From Pseudoscleropodium purum (taxonomy: Eukaryota > Streptophyta > Bryopsida > Hypnales > Brachytheciaceae), in NCBI GenBank assembly GCA_963969395.1, contig OZ017804.1, positions 8,432,001 to 8,496,000 of the forward strand: DNA of 64,000 nt, given 5' to 3'. How positions within the stretch are numbered: position 1 is the stretch's first letter; each line of letters starts with the position of its first letter. Below the pieces are notes generated by a model. The model saw nothing but the letters and a program-made list of their open reading frames with translations, was not told the DNA's origin and did no database searches. The position numbers were made by a program, and so were the translations under genes. Of the stretch, positions 1 through 12,500 are shown in pieces.

Positions 1-2
1 TT

Positions 3-524
3 AGTAAGCAAGAAGCGGTTACGCAGAAGCCATTGATGCTCACACCCCATCGCTGACGATGGGGCACTTGCATTCTCCAGTCATGGAGACCGGGGTTCCA
101 CTCGAATAAACCCACTGGCCTCCATGTGCCGACATGGGTGACGTTGAAGGACGTGCCCAGGGATTTCTTGGGAGTGGCAGCAGAGATTGCGAGTAGCTTA
201 GGGGAGCTGCTGGGGACAGACCAGCGTAACCTTCACTCCACCGATCAGCGATTTTGCATCGACCTAACCTTTGGATCCAAATGGAAGACTGAAGTAGCGG
301 TTGCAAACGAATTCACTGGAACGCAGCCAGCTATAGCAGTTGATTACTGCAACCTTCCAATTCGTTGTCGCTTTTGTCTCTCCACCGATCACTTGGTGAA
401 GGCTTGTACTGGACTGGAAGGGGGAAATTGGGAGGAGACACCCGTAGCCAATTCCAATCCCAAGCAGGTCAATGAGACCGAACCACGAGCAACCAAAACA
501 ACCCCAAAAGCTCACGGGACTTGA
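3..524 (+). pseudogene. LINE ORF1 remnant (zinc-knuckle, DUF4283-like)
   Basis: This is the 3' part of the first ORF of a plant non-LTR retrotransposon. From about base 84 one frame reads through a segment with PTWVTLKDVPRDF, then IASSLGELLGTD and QRFCIDL, and ends in the zinc knuckle CRFCLSTDHLVKAC (C-x2-C-x4-H-x4-C) at about 367-408. It stops at 522-524. Order and spacing match the nucleic-acid-binding ORF1 proteins of plant L1-like elements. The same frame is broken by a TGA at 54-56, and the 5' end lies outside the window. The ORF1 product normally coats element RNA. It is followed about 90 bp later by the endonuclease remnant, as expected for a LINE. Confidence 0.75.
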
Positions 525-615
525 GTTACATCGAGGAGCTGAGATCACGAGCTTCGCAAGGAGACAGTGAGCAGCTCCTATCTTCAATCGAAGGAGCCAC
601 CCATGGAGATCACAG

Positions 616-1040
616 GTGGAGCGCTCTGCCTCAACTAGGACCATTACTACTCAAAATCTTCAGGGTCAGTACCCTTCGAAGGTTGATCTGGTGAGAAACT
701 GTTGTTGGTCGCTGAAATCAAGTTCAGATGTACTCTGTTTTCAGGAACACCGTCTACAAGGAGATCGGTTATTAGCATTTGGTCAAGCAATCTGGTCCAG
801 GGCTAAATTTTGATGTGAAGAAGCCACGGTAGGATATGGATACAATACCAGTGGTGATACTGGTGCGGGTGAGGGAGGAGTGTGCGTGCGGATCTCCCCT
901 AGCTACCATCCAACATGGTTTCGTCCTCTAGATATTCACGTTGTAGGCGGGCTCAATGGGTGCGGTTGGGTGGCACGCCGGGAGGTGATGTATCAGTACT
1001 GAATGTGTATGCCTCTATTTAGGAGACTTAGGAGCCTTCT
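616..1040 (+). pseudogene. LINE ORF2 fragment, N-terminal endonuclease
   Basis: This is the start of the apurinic-like endonuclease of the same LINE. The frame from about 616 contains TTQNLQGQ, where intact elements have the N-terminal strand with a catalytic Asn, and SSSDVLCFQEHRLQGD, which carries the conserved Q-E metal-binding pair at about 748-759. After a stop near 813 a second frame reads GVCVRISPSY. A further shift gives GGTPGGDVSVLNVYAS near 968-1016, again typical of this domain. Similarity then stops, and no reverse transcriptase follows. The copy is therefore truncated inside the endonuclease and carries at least two frame changes. It is dead. Confidence 0.7.
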
Positions 1041-4000
1041 TGGAGTAAAACTTTTGTTTTTTATGAATTTGAGTCCCTTCACTTTTGAGTTCAAAGAAAT
1101 CTTGTTAGGTACACTCATGCAAACTTTCAATACCAAATATGGAGTTTAGCTTACTCTTAATCATCCTACAATGCATGGAGGTTATATTGTCTAACAATAC
1201 ACTAATCATTTTTTTGATGATTTTTTGTGCAATGAAAAAAAAATCCACTTGAAATCCAAATGGTGAAAGGTTAGACACAAACATTGTGGAATATGTGGGA
1301 AAAATATCAAGAATTTTGAATTCACAAATTGCAAGATAATTCACACCTTAAGAGTTAGGTTGTTTTGTTTGTTTGTTACATTGAGATTTTGTGGATTGTA
1401 TGTCCCCTTGGTGGCATTCTTGGTACCATCAACAAAGAGGGGTGCGTAAGCTACGTTTCGTGGCTTTTTAACCTATGATGTGAAAGTTATTGAATTTCAA
1501 AGTTTTTTTGAATTAAAAAATTAAAAATTACTTATACTTTTATTTAAATCTTGGCAATGGCATGGAACACATTAGAAGTGCTTAGAGTTGTAAGAAATGT
1601 TTTTTCTTGAAACCACCCCAATATAGTTAACAAAGTTTGATTCCTCTTAAAATGTGATTTAATAACCAAAATTTGTTTTTGGGAGAAAACTTTATGCAAT
1701 ATTTATTAGTTACATACATGCCAAATTTCAAAAGTCGGTGATAATTTTAGCAAGGGATGCCCTAGAGATGCCTAAATTATTGACCAAATTTTTTAAGGAG
1801 CGTATATAACTTTTAATTTGGACATCTAATCACAATTTCTTTTAAATTTCCAAAAAGGAGACACTTGAATGTTCTTACCTTGTGTCAAATTTTTGAAAAC
1901 ATCAATTAAAAATTATCTTTGTATGGCCCTACCAAGATTTTTAAGTATTTGTTGAATGGCCACTTGGTCTTTAACCCTCATTGCCAAAAGTGTCTTCACG
2001 TAATTTCAAGTCCAATTCAAAGTGTTGTAACTTTTGCATCCAATATTTGAATTCAATAAAACTTGTTGGAAAATTTGCACTCTCTTTTTGTTTGTGTAGT
2101 AAAATTTTAGATCTATCGAAGATGGACTGATTTTTTGGAAGCCAATCAAAGTTCACAAGATTAATTTGAATTCACCAAACTGCATTTGATGGCTACAACT
2201 TTTGGGGCTTATATCTCCTTCATGCAATGTTCATTTTCATTAAAAAAAAATTTGGATTATGTTTCCCTTTAAGTTTGGTTATTGCGGTTAAATTTTCATG
2301 TCAATCTAAGTTCTTTTGAATGTTTGAGAGTGCCCAATTTGAAGTTCAAAATCTGGATATTTTTGAATTATGATGAACTTTGGTAGCTTGTTTTCTTTTC
2401 GTAAAGTGTTCATTTCCAAAAAAAATTCTAAAAAAGTTGCATATATGAGTCTAATTTGTGTAACAAAAATTTCATATTTATCTAAGAAGTTATGCGTGAT
2501 TGAAAAGCATCTTAGTAGAAAAAAGTTCCGTGTTAAATGTATCTGTTTTGCAACTTTTCTTGCTATTTTTTGACATTTCAAAGCCATTTTGCAAACATTG
2601 TGAGTCAATAGAATGATATTTTTTTCACCAATGTGTTTTTATGCTAGTTTTGAATCACTTTATAGTTTAAATTTTTTTCATTTGAGTAGGTTTAGAAATC
2701 AAAATTCGGAATCCTTTTCCAATACTAAAACATTATAATCTTGCAATCTATATGGTCAAATGACTCCAAATTTGATTCACATCATTTACAACATATACAT
2801 TACAAGATTGTGCAGTTGAGATCTATATAACTAAGTGGCACTTAGATCTAAAACACTTTAGAAGCAATGATGTTTTTGAAATTTGAAGGATGAAGTGATT
2901 CTTTGATAAGTCCCTCCTAGATATTTTCTAAAGCATAATACCTTTTCAAAATAGGAAGGGATGGACCATTGTTTGGTTTTACAATGTTATGCAATCACAC
3001 TAAATCGAAAAGCCTAAAAGTTGAGATGCAAAGCCTCCAATTTCTTCACCATGATAGATAATTGTCAAATTTGCCTCTAATTTTGAGGTTGTGAGTTTTG
3101 TAATTTTTAAAAGTTGAGGGTCTTTGATTCCAAATATGAACTCAAATATAACCATCTTAAGATAAATAATTAGTTCTTGCATTTTTCTCCAAGGTGAAGA
3201 AAAACTATCATCTTTAGTCAATCAACTTCTTTCAAATTTACTCTTCAAATTCAACTTGGCTTTTGATAAGTTAATGAACCCCTTGAAGAACAAGGGCACT
3301 CCAAAGTTGTAGCAATGTATGTAAAAATGTATCTTTTAGATTTTTTTTTATGATGAATGTTAAACAAAATTTATAAAATATGATTCATACATCATATCTA
3401 TATGGTTAGATTTACTCTTACACTAATCAATATTTTTCAATAAAATGTGAAATGAATGATTGAAAATTTATTCTAAACTTGATTGTTGATTGATGATTTG
3501 TAATATTCACAAGATTTTTCTTTGAATCTAAATGTTAAATTCTAATTATGGTGATTTACTTTAGACCTTTTTGAAGAGTCTTCTATTGCATTAGAAAAGG
3601 AATTTCTTTCAGGTGAAACATACTTGCACCCATTGACCTACAAAATATTGACAAAGATAAATCCCTATCATATAAAGTGAGTCAATGAATTAACACAATA
3701 ATCTACAAACATTTTGGATGGATGAAAAAACAAAGATTATGTGAGCATCAAATACTATCTTTCATAATGTAGGAGATTATAATTGAATCAGTATTATGGG
3801 AAGTCTTTAAAGCTACCCAAGTAATTTGCTTCCACTTTGTAGATGGAGTTCAAGTTTTTTCCAAGGGCACCTATTGCATCTTCTCCTTATTGAAATCTAC
3901 TAGTTCTTTTCTTCTTATATGAAATTCTCACTAGTCATTTTTCTTCATCTTCAAATTTGCAAAGGCTAAAATCTTCTTCATTGAAAGATATGCGAAGTTT

Positions 4001-4600
4001 GAAATTAAACTTCAAATTTCATGACATTAGGTAGACATGGATAATGGAGCAAAAGTTGGCTACTATGACCAATCCTAAAGCAATATTCACCCTATCCAAT
4101 TACTCCAAGACCCTCAATGGCCAACTCTTAAGGAATACCCGCCTTAGATTCAAAATGGCAAGCGTCTAAAATCTAACAATAGTTCATGAAAGTTGGGGCT
4201 ACATATCTTTAATTTTTACACACACTAATTGATTGTTAGTACTACCAATTTTTTGTCCTGTTTTTGATCCAACAATTTCACATTTCAACCAATTGTTTCC
4301 CGAAAGGCACCATCAAACAATTGTCTTATCGATAACTCTCCTCAAACATTGATTTGTGCCAAGTAACTAATTGTACCACTCCTTAACCACTCTATGGCAA
4401 TAACTAAATTAAACTTTAAAGTTTGAAATGTAAACAAAGCATATATAGTGACACATATAAGGTAAATATATTGTACATTTTAGAATGTACTTGAATGTAC
4501 ATCACTAACATAATTTAGTCTACAATGTACTTGCTCCCATTTCATTTAGAATACAGGTAGTTTACTTGACGGCTACCTTCCGGAATTGTGGCACAATCTA
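1041..4600. other. AT-rich intergenic tract, no gene recognised
   Basis: The open frames here are short and overlap on both strands, and none has a domain or motif. The stretch about 1990-2150 shares phrases with 34925-35050 (gttgtaacttttgca, aataaaacttgttggaaaa), so it holds a copy of an unnamed dispersed repeat. Nothing else is supported. Confidence 0.5.
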
Positions 4601-4621
4601 GTCACCTACCGTACACCTTGA

Positions 4622-4812
4622 CAAGTGTACCTTCTTGAATTCATAAGCAACAATTCTCAACAATTGCAAGTATCAATAATGCCTTTCCCCTTGAATAATA
4701 TGATGTGTACCAAGTGTACCTTGTCAAATTCACAAGCAAGTTGCATTTCAATTCTCGACAACTGCAAGTAAGATATTAATAATGCCTTTTCCCCTTGATG
4801 AATAATATGATG
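4622..4812. repeat. Two-copy tandem duplication, about 90-100 bp
   Basis: Two successive copies begin with agtgtacctt (about 4624 and 4713). Both continue through aattc-ca-aagcaa, a caattctc-acaa-tgcaagta segment, aataatgcctttccccttga and aataatatgatg. The copies differ by small indels, so the duplication is not recent. No coding role is seen. Confidence 0.6.
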
Positions 4813-5398
4813 CATACTATGGCCAAGATATATGTCAAGTTAATTCCATATATGCAGGCTAGCTTATCAGATCCCTTGCAGCCATGTTGCCATGATAGCC
4901 TCCCTTTTGGACTCTGACATTTTCCAATTCCGCACATTCTTTTGAGCTCCTGGCAAAGAAGGTCTTTTCTTACAACTTCCATCCAGTTCTGATCAGACCA
5001 GTACGTAGCAGTGGTCCCAGAATGGATATAGGCCAATTAGCCCAAAGGCTATTACTGTGTACAAGAAGAGCTATTTCTGTGATAATTTTTTTCAAAAAAT
5101 AGTGGTATAAAAGTGGTGTGAAAACGTGGCATTTTAACTACATTTTTTTTCCACTATTGTAAAATCTGTGACTTTGTAGGAAAAATGGAAGTGCACTTAT
5201 AGCTACTTCTTGTGTTTTGAGTTGGAGGTAATTGCTAAGTTTAACAAATTGGCAACTTTTGTGAAAAAGTGTTGTGGACCACATTCATTTTGAAATTTTT
5301 TGCAAAGGTGAATTCTTTTGAGTAAATTTCTGCAATTTGTGAATGATAATGAAAATCACCAACAAGGGAGTTGAACCCCTCTTGCTAATGCAAGATTG

Positions 5399-5434
5399 CC
5401 CAAAATGCAATGTTACCCAAAATGCAATGTTAGT
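5399..5434. repeat. Short tandem duplication (17-18 bp unit)
   Basis: The phrase cccaaaatgcaatgtta occurs twice in a row. On the minus strand just beside it (5362-5376) is a tRNA B-box-like string, GGGTTCAACTCCC. This could mark a decayed SINE, but no clear A box or 3' tail was found. Confidence 0.4.
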
Positions 5435-5439
5435 GTTTT

Positions 5440-6530
5440 GCATACAAATATATAAGCCACATTAGTTTGAAATTTGCAATGGTTAGAAAATTAGAGTTGT
5501 TTCCAAACAATTTGTCCTATAGTCCCGCACTCCTACATCTCCTATTGGTCTTCAAGAAGACCCATCCCATGTAGCACGCACCACCTCCCATAGTCTCGTG
5601 AAGAAAGCAACACCTGTATTCCACGCAAAGGAAAGTGTATGTCTAGGAAACTTGAGCACCAAGCTTGCTAAATCTCGTGAAAACTAAAGAAGCAAGAATA
5701 ATTGCAAGTAAAGGAATTTAGTAAAGGATTCTACTACCTTAGAGATCCCCTTGCCAGCCAACCTTCACATTAGATTTCCATGAATTTATAGCTTCCTTGT
5801 GAGGAAAATTCTCTAGGAAAAATATTGTTGGCCAAACATTTGCACAACAAGGGGCAAGTGCTTATGAAGTCTACTTCTGTGGCAAGATTTCAAGAATTTC
5901 AAAGATGAAAAGCATCTCTCATCCTCCATAGATTCTAGGACCAAACAACACCCAATTTTGGCAACTATAAAATATTCAAAAATGAGCTTACAGAGGTGGT
6001 GCAACTGTGCAAATTTGCGCCACAGCTTGACCACCAGATTTACATTCAATGGTGGCCCAAATGTAGCCTCACAATTGGCCTACATGGTAACTTTGAACAG
6101 ACTTTGTTGCAAATTGAGATTAGAAGTAGATAGTGATTTGGAGATAGTATGAGACTCGTTGCCAAGATACAAGGGTTGGCCTCCCATTCACTTTTTTGGC
6201 ATGATTGTAGAAAATTTTTAGCATAGATAAATAGTGGGCAAAGCTAGCCTTTGCTCTTTCTTGCCTCTAGTACTGCGGATTTATGATCCCAAAAGCATCA
6301 AGGAGCTCTTATTGCGAAAAGTGTTTGTCAAATTCAGTAGACAGTGCTTGCGTGATATTTGAAGCAAGCCCATAACTAAATTGATTGACCTTCAAATTGA
6401 AAAGAAGACCACAATAAGAAGCAAGGCTTACCTACAAACCTCAAATGGTAGTACATGACCTGGACCTAAAGCTCCAATCTACAATCCAAGAGAACATGAA
6501 GACAAGAAAACAAAGCCAAATTTGAAATAA
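5440..6530. other. Intergenic, no gene recognised
   Basis: Overlapping short frames on both strands (for example 5813-6049 minus and 5958-6152 plus) show no family signature, and their overlap argues against coding. It is slightly less AT-rich than its surroundings. Confidence 0.4.
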
Positions 6531-6532
6531 AT

Positions 6533-6812
6533 AAATGGAAACCTCAAAAGAAAGCTATTCCTTCAAAGCAAAGCCAAATCTAAAACCAAAATGAAATGGA
6601 AACTTCAAAACAAAGCTCCTACTTGCAAAGTACAAACCAACCCAAATCTGAAACCAAAAAAATGGAAACCTCAAAAGAAAGCTTCTACCTTCAAACCAAG
6701 CCAAAGTTGGACCAGTTAGTAAATAGAAACCTCAAAAGAAGCTTTAACCTACAAATCAAGCTAAATGTGAAACAAAAAAATGGAAACATCAAAAGAAAAC
6801 TCTTACCTGAGA
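6533..6812. repeat. Five-copy minisatellite, unit about 58-66 bp
   Basis: Units begin with aaatggaaac or aaatagaaac at about 6533, 6594, 6660, 6721 and 6779. Each continues with ctcaaaagaaagct and caaa-caa-gccaaat. Unit length varies from 58 to 66 bp because of indels. The array lies just 3' of the hAT remnant on the minus strand. An 86-residue frame across it is a by-product of the repeat. Confidence 0.7.
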
Positions 6813-6852
6813 ATTGTTGCTCAATAGAATCTTGTAGACGATTGAAGTCTTG

Positions 6853-8330
6853 TTAGGTGACAAAGATGTGGTTACCAATTTGCTTGTCATGGCAATGAGT
6901 GTAGACTGTTGTCACATTCAAATCAAACAATAGGTGACAGATCCCACTATCTCTAGGGAGCTCTTTCCATTCCAGTGGAATTTCTTTACATGCCAAAGAT
7001 ACAAGTTCAGAGTAATAAGGGAATTCCTCTTTGTTAAATGTTGTCTTAGAATTAATGAATAAAGAAGCCAACTCATGTTGGCAAACTTTTATAGCTTGGA
7101 GGAAGTCACAGATGAAGATGTCCCGTGCCTAAGAAAGCTTGATCAAATAGTGAACTACATTCACAAGTAGAATGAAGCAAGACAATGACAAAAGAACTTC
7201 CATATCAAATAAAAGGTTGAAATTGTCAATAGCACCAGCCACAAATTTCTATCTAGGCCATGTTGTCATGTCAACTCCCATTTTCACAAGAAGTGTGGTA
7301 TACTCTTGCAAAATTTGTTGTGTTGGACTTTGCATGGAGGTCTAATGTGTCTCTATATTGCGCAACATTTTAGATCCCTTAGTTTCCATGAGATTCGTGA
7401 GCTTTGAAAGCTTAGCATGTCTTTTGTTACTTCAACAAAAATAAGAACACACAAATTGGAAAAGGCCCTTAAGTTAGGCAACCAACAAATACTTTGATAA
7501 AGTTTGCACGACTAGGTTCACTCGGTGACTGAAACAACTGGCTCTAAGTGAGAAGGGGGCCTATTTGTCTTGGATTTGGGAGGTCACTTCCATTTTGGAA
7601 CCCTAAAACGTGATGACACCATCAACACCGAAACACACAACTCTCCTAGCAATCTCCTTACAAAAGAGATGCCCCTCTTCCATAAAGGCATGTATTATGA
7701 CATGAGTGAGATGGTTTGCAGTGCCACTATCAGATATACACAACAAATGCAAGAGGTGAGGCACCCATTCCCAACTATCAACAATATAAATATGAACAGT
7801 CAACCATGAGGAATTATCCATCATAGTCACTTCATCGGCATTGATGGAAATCACTCTAGCTAACTACACAATGAACTTCAATTTTGTTAGAATGCATGCG
7901 TGTATATGCTCACTCATCTTTTGGCTAGTAGATTCTGACCAATGTTTCTTAGGCAAATGCTTCAATTTCAAATGCTTGAATAAGTCTTCTTCCCTTTCAA
8001 AATTGCACATAGGACGGCCATGAGTAAAAATAGAAAACAAAGTGGTAAATTGTACTCCTCTTGAATTTGCCCTCCATTTTGCCCAAAACTTGCAGTGCTT
8101 TGCATACTTGTAGTCAAGCTTAAAGAATGTATTACCCTTCTTTAGATGCAGTAGCGGCACACCATCCTCTGAGCAAGTGCGCTTACCCTCATATTTTTCT
8201 AAGTTATCAAACTTCGAGACCATCACCTTCCTCTTTCCCGTGATAGTCGTATAGCTTTGACAAATGACTCCATTTAGATTCCCATTAGCATCAAAGATAC
8301 CCTCTGCCCAAGCAAATTTGCAGGCCTAGA
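6853..8330 (-). pseudogene. hAT-superfamily transposase remnant (ZNF862/KIAA1586-like)
   Basis: Reading down from about 8315, one frame gives AWAEGIFDANGNLNGVICQS, then GKRKVMVSKFDNLEKYEGKR, FTTLFSIFTHGRPMCNFE and HLKLKHLPKKHWSE. After an in-frame TAG near 7861-7863 come ISINADEVTMMDNSSW and VCFGVDGVITF. This order matches the plant transposase-derived proteins annotated 'zinc finger protein 862-like', where SLDEVTTIDNQSW-type and CFGADG-type motifs belong to the catalytic domain. A second in-frame TAG follows at about 7600-7605. Beyond it the frame shifts, and only weak similarity (a QSPSEPSRANF-like stretch, about 7510) is left down to about 6853. The second half of the transposase is decayed. 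No terminal inverted repeats were found. Confidence 0.65.
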
Positions 8331-9580
8331 CCTCTTGCTACCGCCGTGTGAGTGATGACACATCCACCTTCTTTTTCTTCTATGCATTCAAAGTAGGGTT
8401 CACCTTCTACTTCATTAGAAGAAATTTGAAGGCACTCGAAGCGCATTTTGGGCCTATTCCCCACAGCAAGGGGAATGGCCTGCTATCAAAATTCTTTTTT
8501 CAACAAAAAAAAAGATTTAATCTCCAAATGCAAATTTTTTTTGAAAAAATTGAAAAAAATAAAAAATAAAAAATAAAAATTAGGAGGGACAATGACATGG
8601 CAGGGTCTCCACCACGTCAGTAGTCCAGTTTTGACGCTGCACCAGACTTGTTCCCAGCTTGATAACTCATAGGCTTCCGAAGCCCTCAAACTTCTTCTAA
8701 TGCTCCCGTGTCATGCATCGCTTGCCCTCGCTCTTAGGCACCAAATCAATAACCTTTGGGGATACTATAGTGTCTTTGGTAAGCGGATTTCAGACAATAG
8801 GATGACAAATTGAGTTTGAGAGGCACATCTCCGACACATGGGTAATATCATCAATCTCCATTCGTTGTGCACCATAACCCCTTGGTGCAAGATATTTACC
8901 AATGCCATTGGTATTATGGCTTGACCCAAAGCAGCACATTCTAAAGTTCTCTGGCAATTTCAGTGGTGGCACCATGGAACCTACACATGCAATGACAAAG
9001 CAAGCAGTACCCCAAAACAAGCAAGTGTAGGTTGCAAAACTTAAGAAGTGTAGATCAATAACAAATTAGCAAGCATAGAAAGCAAATACAACGTAAGAAC
9101 AACGCAAGACTAGAGCGATCAACGTTGAGAAAATAAGAGCAATGAAAGTAGGTACAAGTAACCAAGAAGGGGCCGACATTAAATTATCAAGGTGAGGCAA
9201 TGATCAAAACTCCAAAATTCATGCATAGCGATGTTGCCAAGCTCCTACATTTTCCACTTCTCAGTTTCCCCCATTTCCCCAAAACCAATTTCCAATTGTA
9301 GTGAATGTGAGGGTGACAATGCACACCTCCAAGAATTTCACAATAGCTTAGAAGTGGCTCATTGAAATTCGGAAACAACAATTGGCATAGACTCACATAA
9401 TATGCCACCATGCAAAATTCAAAAAACAATTATAGGCGAGGAATCACAAAGATGGAAAATTGAAGACATGCATTGAAGGCAAACCCTACTAATCTCCATC
9501 AACATGCTAATGCACCAGTAATTCAGTTAATTAACCTAATATTCCATTAATGCTTGTTAAGCAGAGTTTAGGAGCAGTAA
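8330..9580. other. Flank of the hAT remnant; possible N-terminal coding debris
   Basis: On the minus strand at 8790-9020 is a 76-codon frame with KLPENFRMCCFGSSHNTNG and MEIDDITHVSEMC. It lies upstream of the hAT remnant in the same orientation, so it may be decayed 5' exon sequence. I recognise no domain. The rest, including an A-rich tract at about 8500-8580, shows nothing. Confidence 0.25.
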
Positions 9581-12500
9581 CGATCAAGTGATAGAAAACA
9601 AGCAGGAGGAAGAAGATGATGGCAAAATGGATGATCACGATGTCACCGCCAAGTTCCCTGATGAACAGTCCAGATTGTGCCAAGGTGACAACGATGTCGT
9701 CAATGGAGCAAACAAATACTCAAAAATTTTCGTCCATTTCAAATTTCTGACAACAAAGACTAGAAATTGTCAAAAATCTCGTTCAAATCTTCATTTCCAA
9801 ATTTTTTTCATTATGCACATTTAGCTTCCAAGAGTTTTTGGTAGATTTCTAGTGCATTTTCTGATACCTAGTGTGTTTTTGGGTTTTTTTGTGTGTATTT
9901 TGTATTTTTTTATTAAATAAATGGACAATTTTCATTACAAAAGGAACAATATATAGAATCAAAGGATGAACCCTGAGTGATCATTTTTTTACTTTTTCAG
10001 AGAACTAAACTACCAACCCACTCAAAGAGCATGGCTAGGGAAGATTGCCTCCTCTAATCTTCTATGGCCCCATCGGAGGGTAAATGTGAAAATTTCCCCC
10101 TATTTTGTACCACTTAAATTTTGTATTTCATCATGTCCTATATCTAGTTTAGGGTCTTTGATTGCAAATATGAATTCAAAGTTTGCAAATTTTATTGCAA
10201 GCGGAAAATAAAAAATTTCAATGTTTTCTAAAGGGTAAAACTTGGGGCCATAGGAGGTTCAGTCATCCTTGGACAAGGAGCATCTCTACTCAAAAAGTGC
10301 CCATTTGTGAACTCTCAATTTGTCACTTGGGACTCAAAGATTTTCTTTCGTTTTAAATTGCAATTTAAAGTAGATAAAAGTGTACAAAAAGCCATAAAAA
10401 GAGTGTAGAACCAAAATAGGGTTGTGACAAGCCCATTATATTATTTGGTCTAGTTTTGTGTGTATACGTAGAATGCCCCCAAAATCGGCTTGGGAATAGA
10501 GAAGAAATTACAAGATAGTAGAATTTGTAGATTTTAGTCACATAGTCCCAAAAGAGCTAAATCCCACCATAAATGTGGCAATTCATGGCTAAGTCAGTTT
10601 GAGGACCTATAGTGAGGCCAATAGGTTGTGTCCTAGGTTAGGTTTTGAATTCCCCATTGTAGCAATGAATTCCCGACTATTAGTATGCAAGTGCCACAAC
10701 TAAAGGATGGAGCTGTAGAGGAATCTATTGCCCAAGAATGGTGTTCTGTAGTAAATCCCATGCTAGGAGTCCAACGACAAAATCAGTTTGCTAAGATTCC
10801 CTCATCTGCAAAAGATTTCTACACCATCGACAATCAAGGAGATGACCAATTTGGATATCCACCAACCAAGTGTGCTAGGGACAAAGCGGACTTGTGCACC
10901 ACCCATGAGACTCCCTAAGAGGTCTCATGGAAATCTCGGCATCTTCCGACTTGCAAAAGAACCTCTTTCAAGCGGTCAACCGTTCTAACCTCCAACGAGA
11001 AATTCGTGGAAATTACCCAGGTTGCAGTAAAATCTTACTAAAAATTAGACTAACTTGTTTTATGTTAATAATGCACTCTACCAAATGTCACAACATTTTG
11101 ATAGCGGCAAGTACCCAAATTGGCTAGATTCCTTGAAAATTCATCATGTGACAAGATCCCCATAACATAGATTGGCACTCTAGGAGCACACGACAACAAA
11201 ATGAAGTCAAAGGGAGCCTTTTCTTACTCTCTTGCACGTACCAGAGACCACAAGCTAGTTACTTTTCTCAAAATAGAAAACCACTAAGAGTTGGGAATTT
11301 ACCACAACTTGGTTTTTAATCTATGCTAGCCTCTGTTGGGTTTTTGGTTTTGATACGGAGGTAGAAGGTCTTTGATTAAATATGGTGATATGGAGCCAAC
11401 TACGCAATTTGTTTGGCATTTGGAGTTAATCTCCAAAAGTTAAGATGTTAGTCCAGCGTATGATAGATAGTCAAAAGTTAGGAATTACAACTAAATTTTT
11501 TGAGGATGAAGATGAAAATCCAAGTTGATAAGGTTACTAGTAGGAATTTAAGGGGGGGAGTGGCCCCTTGGAAACCTATATAAGGGCCGAATTTCCCTCT
11601 CTAAAATCACCCTCTTCATTTTGTTGTTGGGTCCATAGGTCCAAAGTTATTTTGAATATTTTGGCATTTGAAGCCAAGAACCTCTATGGTGTTTTCAGAG
11701 CACTTTTGGCTCCATTTGTTGTTCTATCTCAAGCTTTGAAGGTCCTTGGAGGTCCTTCTATCTTGCCTTTGTTCTTGTCCGTATGTATTAAGTAAAGAGG
11801 GAAGAGTCCTTTTGTCCCTTGTTTATCCTTATGAGCTAGCTTGAGAGGGTTGGGAGGTCTTTTGTGTATTGTACTAACCCTAGAGCAACCCCCCACCATA
11901 CCTTGGCAATGCCACTTTGGGAGGCCTTTAGTATCTAAGTTTTTCTTTCTATAAAGACAAATGTAAGAAATGGAGAGAGAAATTGGAATTTTATTCCTTT
12001 TTGACAAAGTATGAATTTGTTATGAATTTTTGAAGTGTGCTACCCAATTGGCCCAAAATAGTCCCTAGACTACCTTCAAACCACTGAAAAGGATATCCAT
12101 ATTGGTCATCTTACTACCTAAAGCACTTATAGTATTTTCTAACATGGCCATGACATAAAGGAATAAAAAAGTTACTTCTTGTGATGAATTTACACTAGAA
12201 AAATAGAAGTTTCTATTGTAGTCACTAATAACTCCTTTACCATCATCCAAGGCATTGACTGCATCCACTAACTCAAACTATTTAGCTCAAATCTCATTTA
12301 TTGTAAAAATGATGTCATATGTTGATGTAAGATTGTAATGGGTCATTTCCTATGTGTTTGCATTGGCATGGATGGTTTGCTTGTCATAGGCATGTTTACC
12401 TTAAACAAACACATGGATTCAAAGGGTCAAATCTAAAGTAGTTCAATAAATCTAATGCGGAGACAATTTTGCTCTTGTGTTTTATTCTTGAGGAAAACAC

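Noticed and set aside
5362..5376. Second SINE head (GGGTTCAACTCCC on the minus strand)
   Set aside because: A small anticodon-like stem is present, but no convincing A box, body match or tail was found.
6596..6856. 86-codon Lys/Gln-rich frame
   Set aside because: It is a product of the 58-66 bp minisatellite. The indels between units do not keep the frame.
11334..12005. Possible solo LTR with CCTATATAAGGG promoter box
   Set aside because: No second LTR, no target duplication (gcctc against aagta) and no primer site. It is kept only as a remark on the intergenic region.
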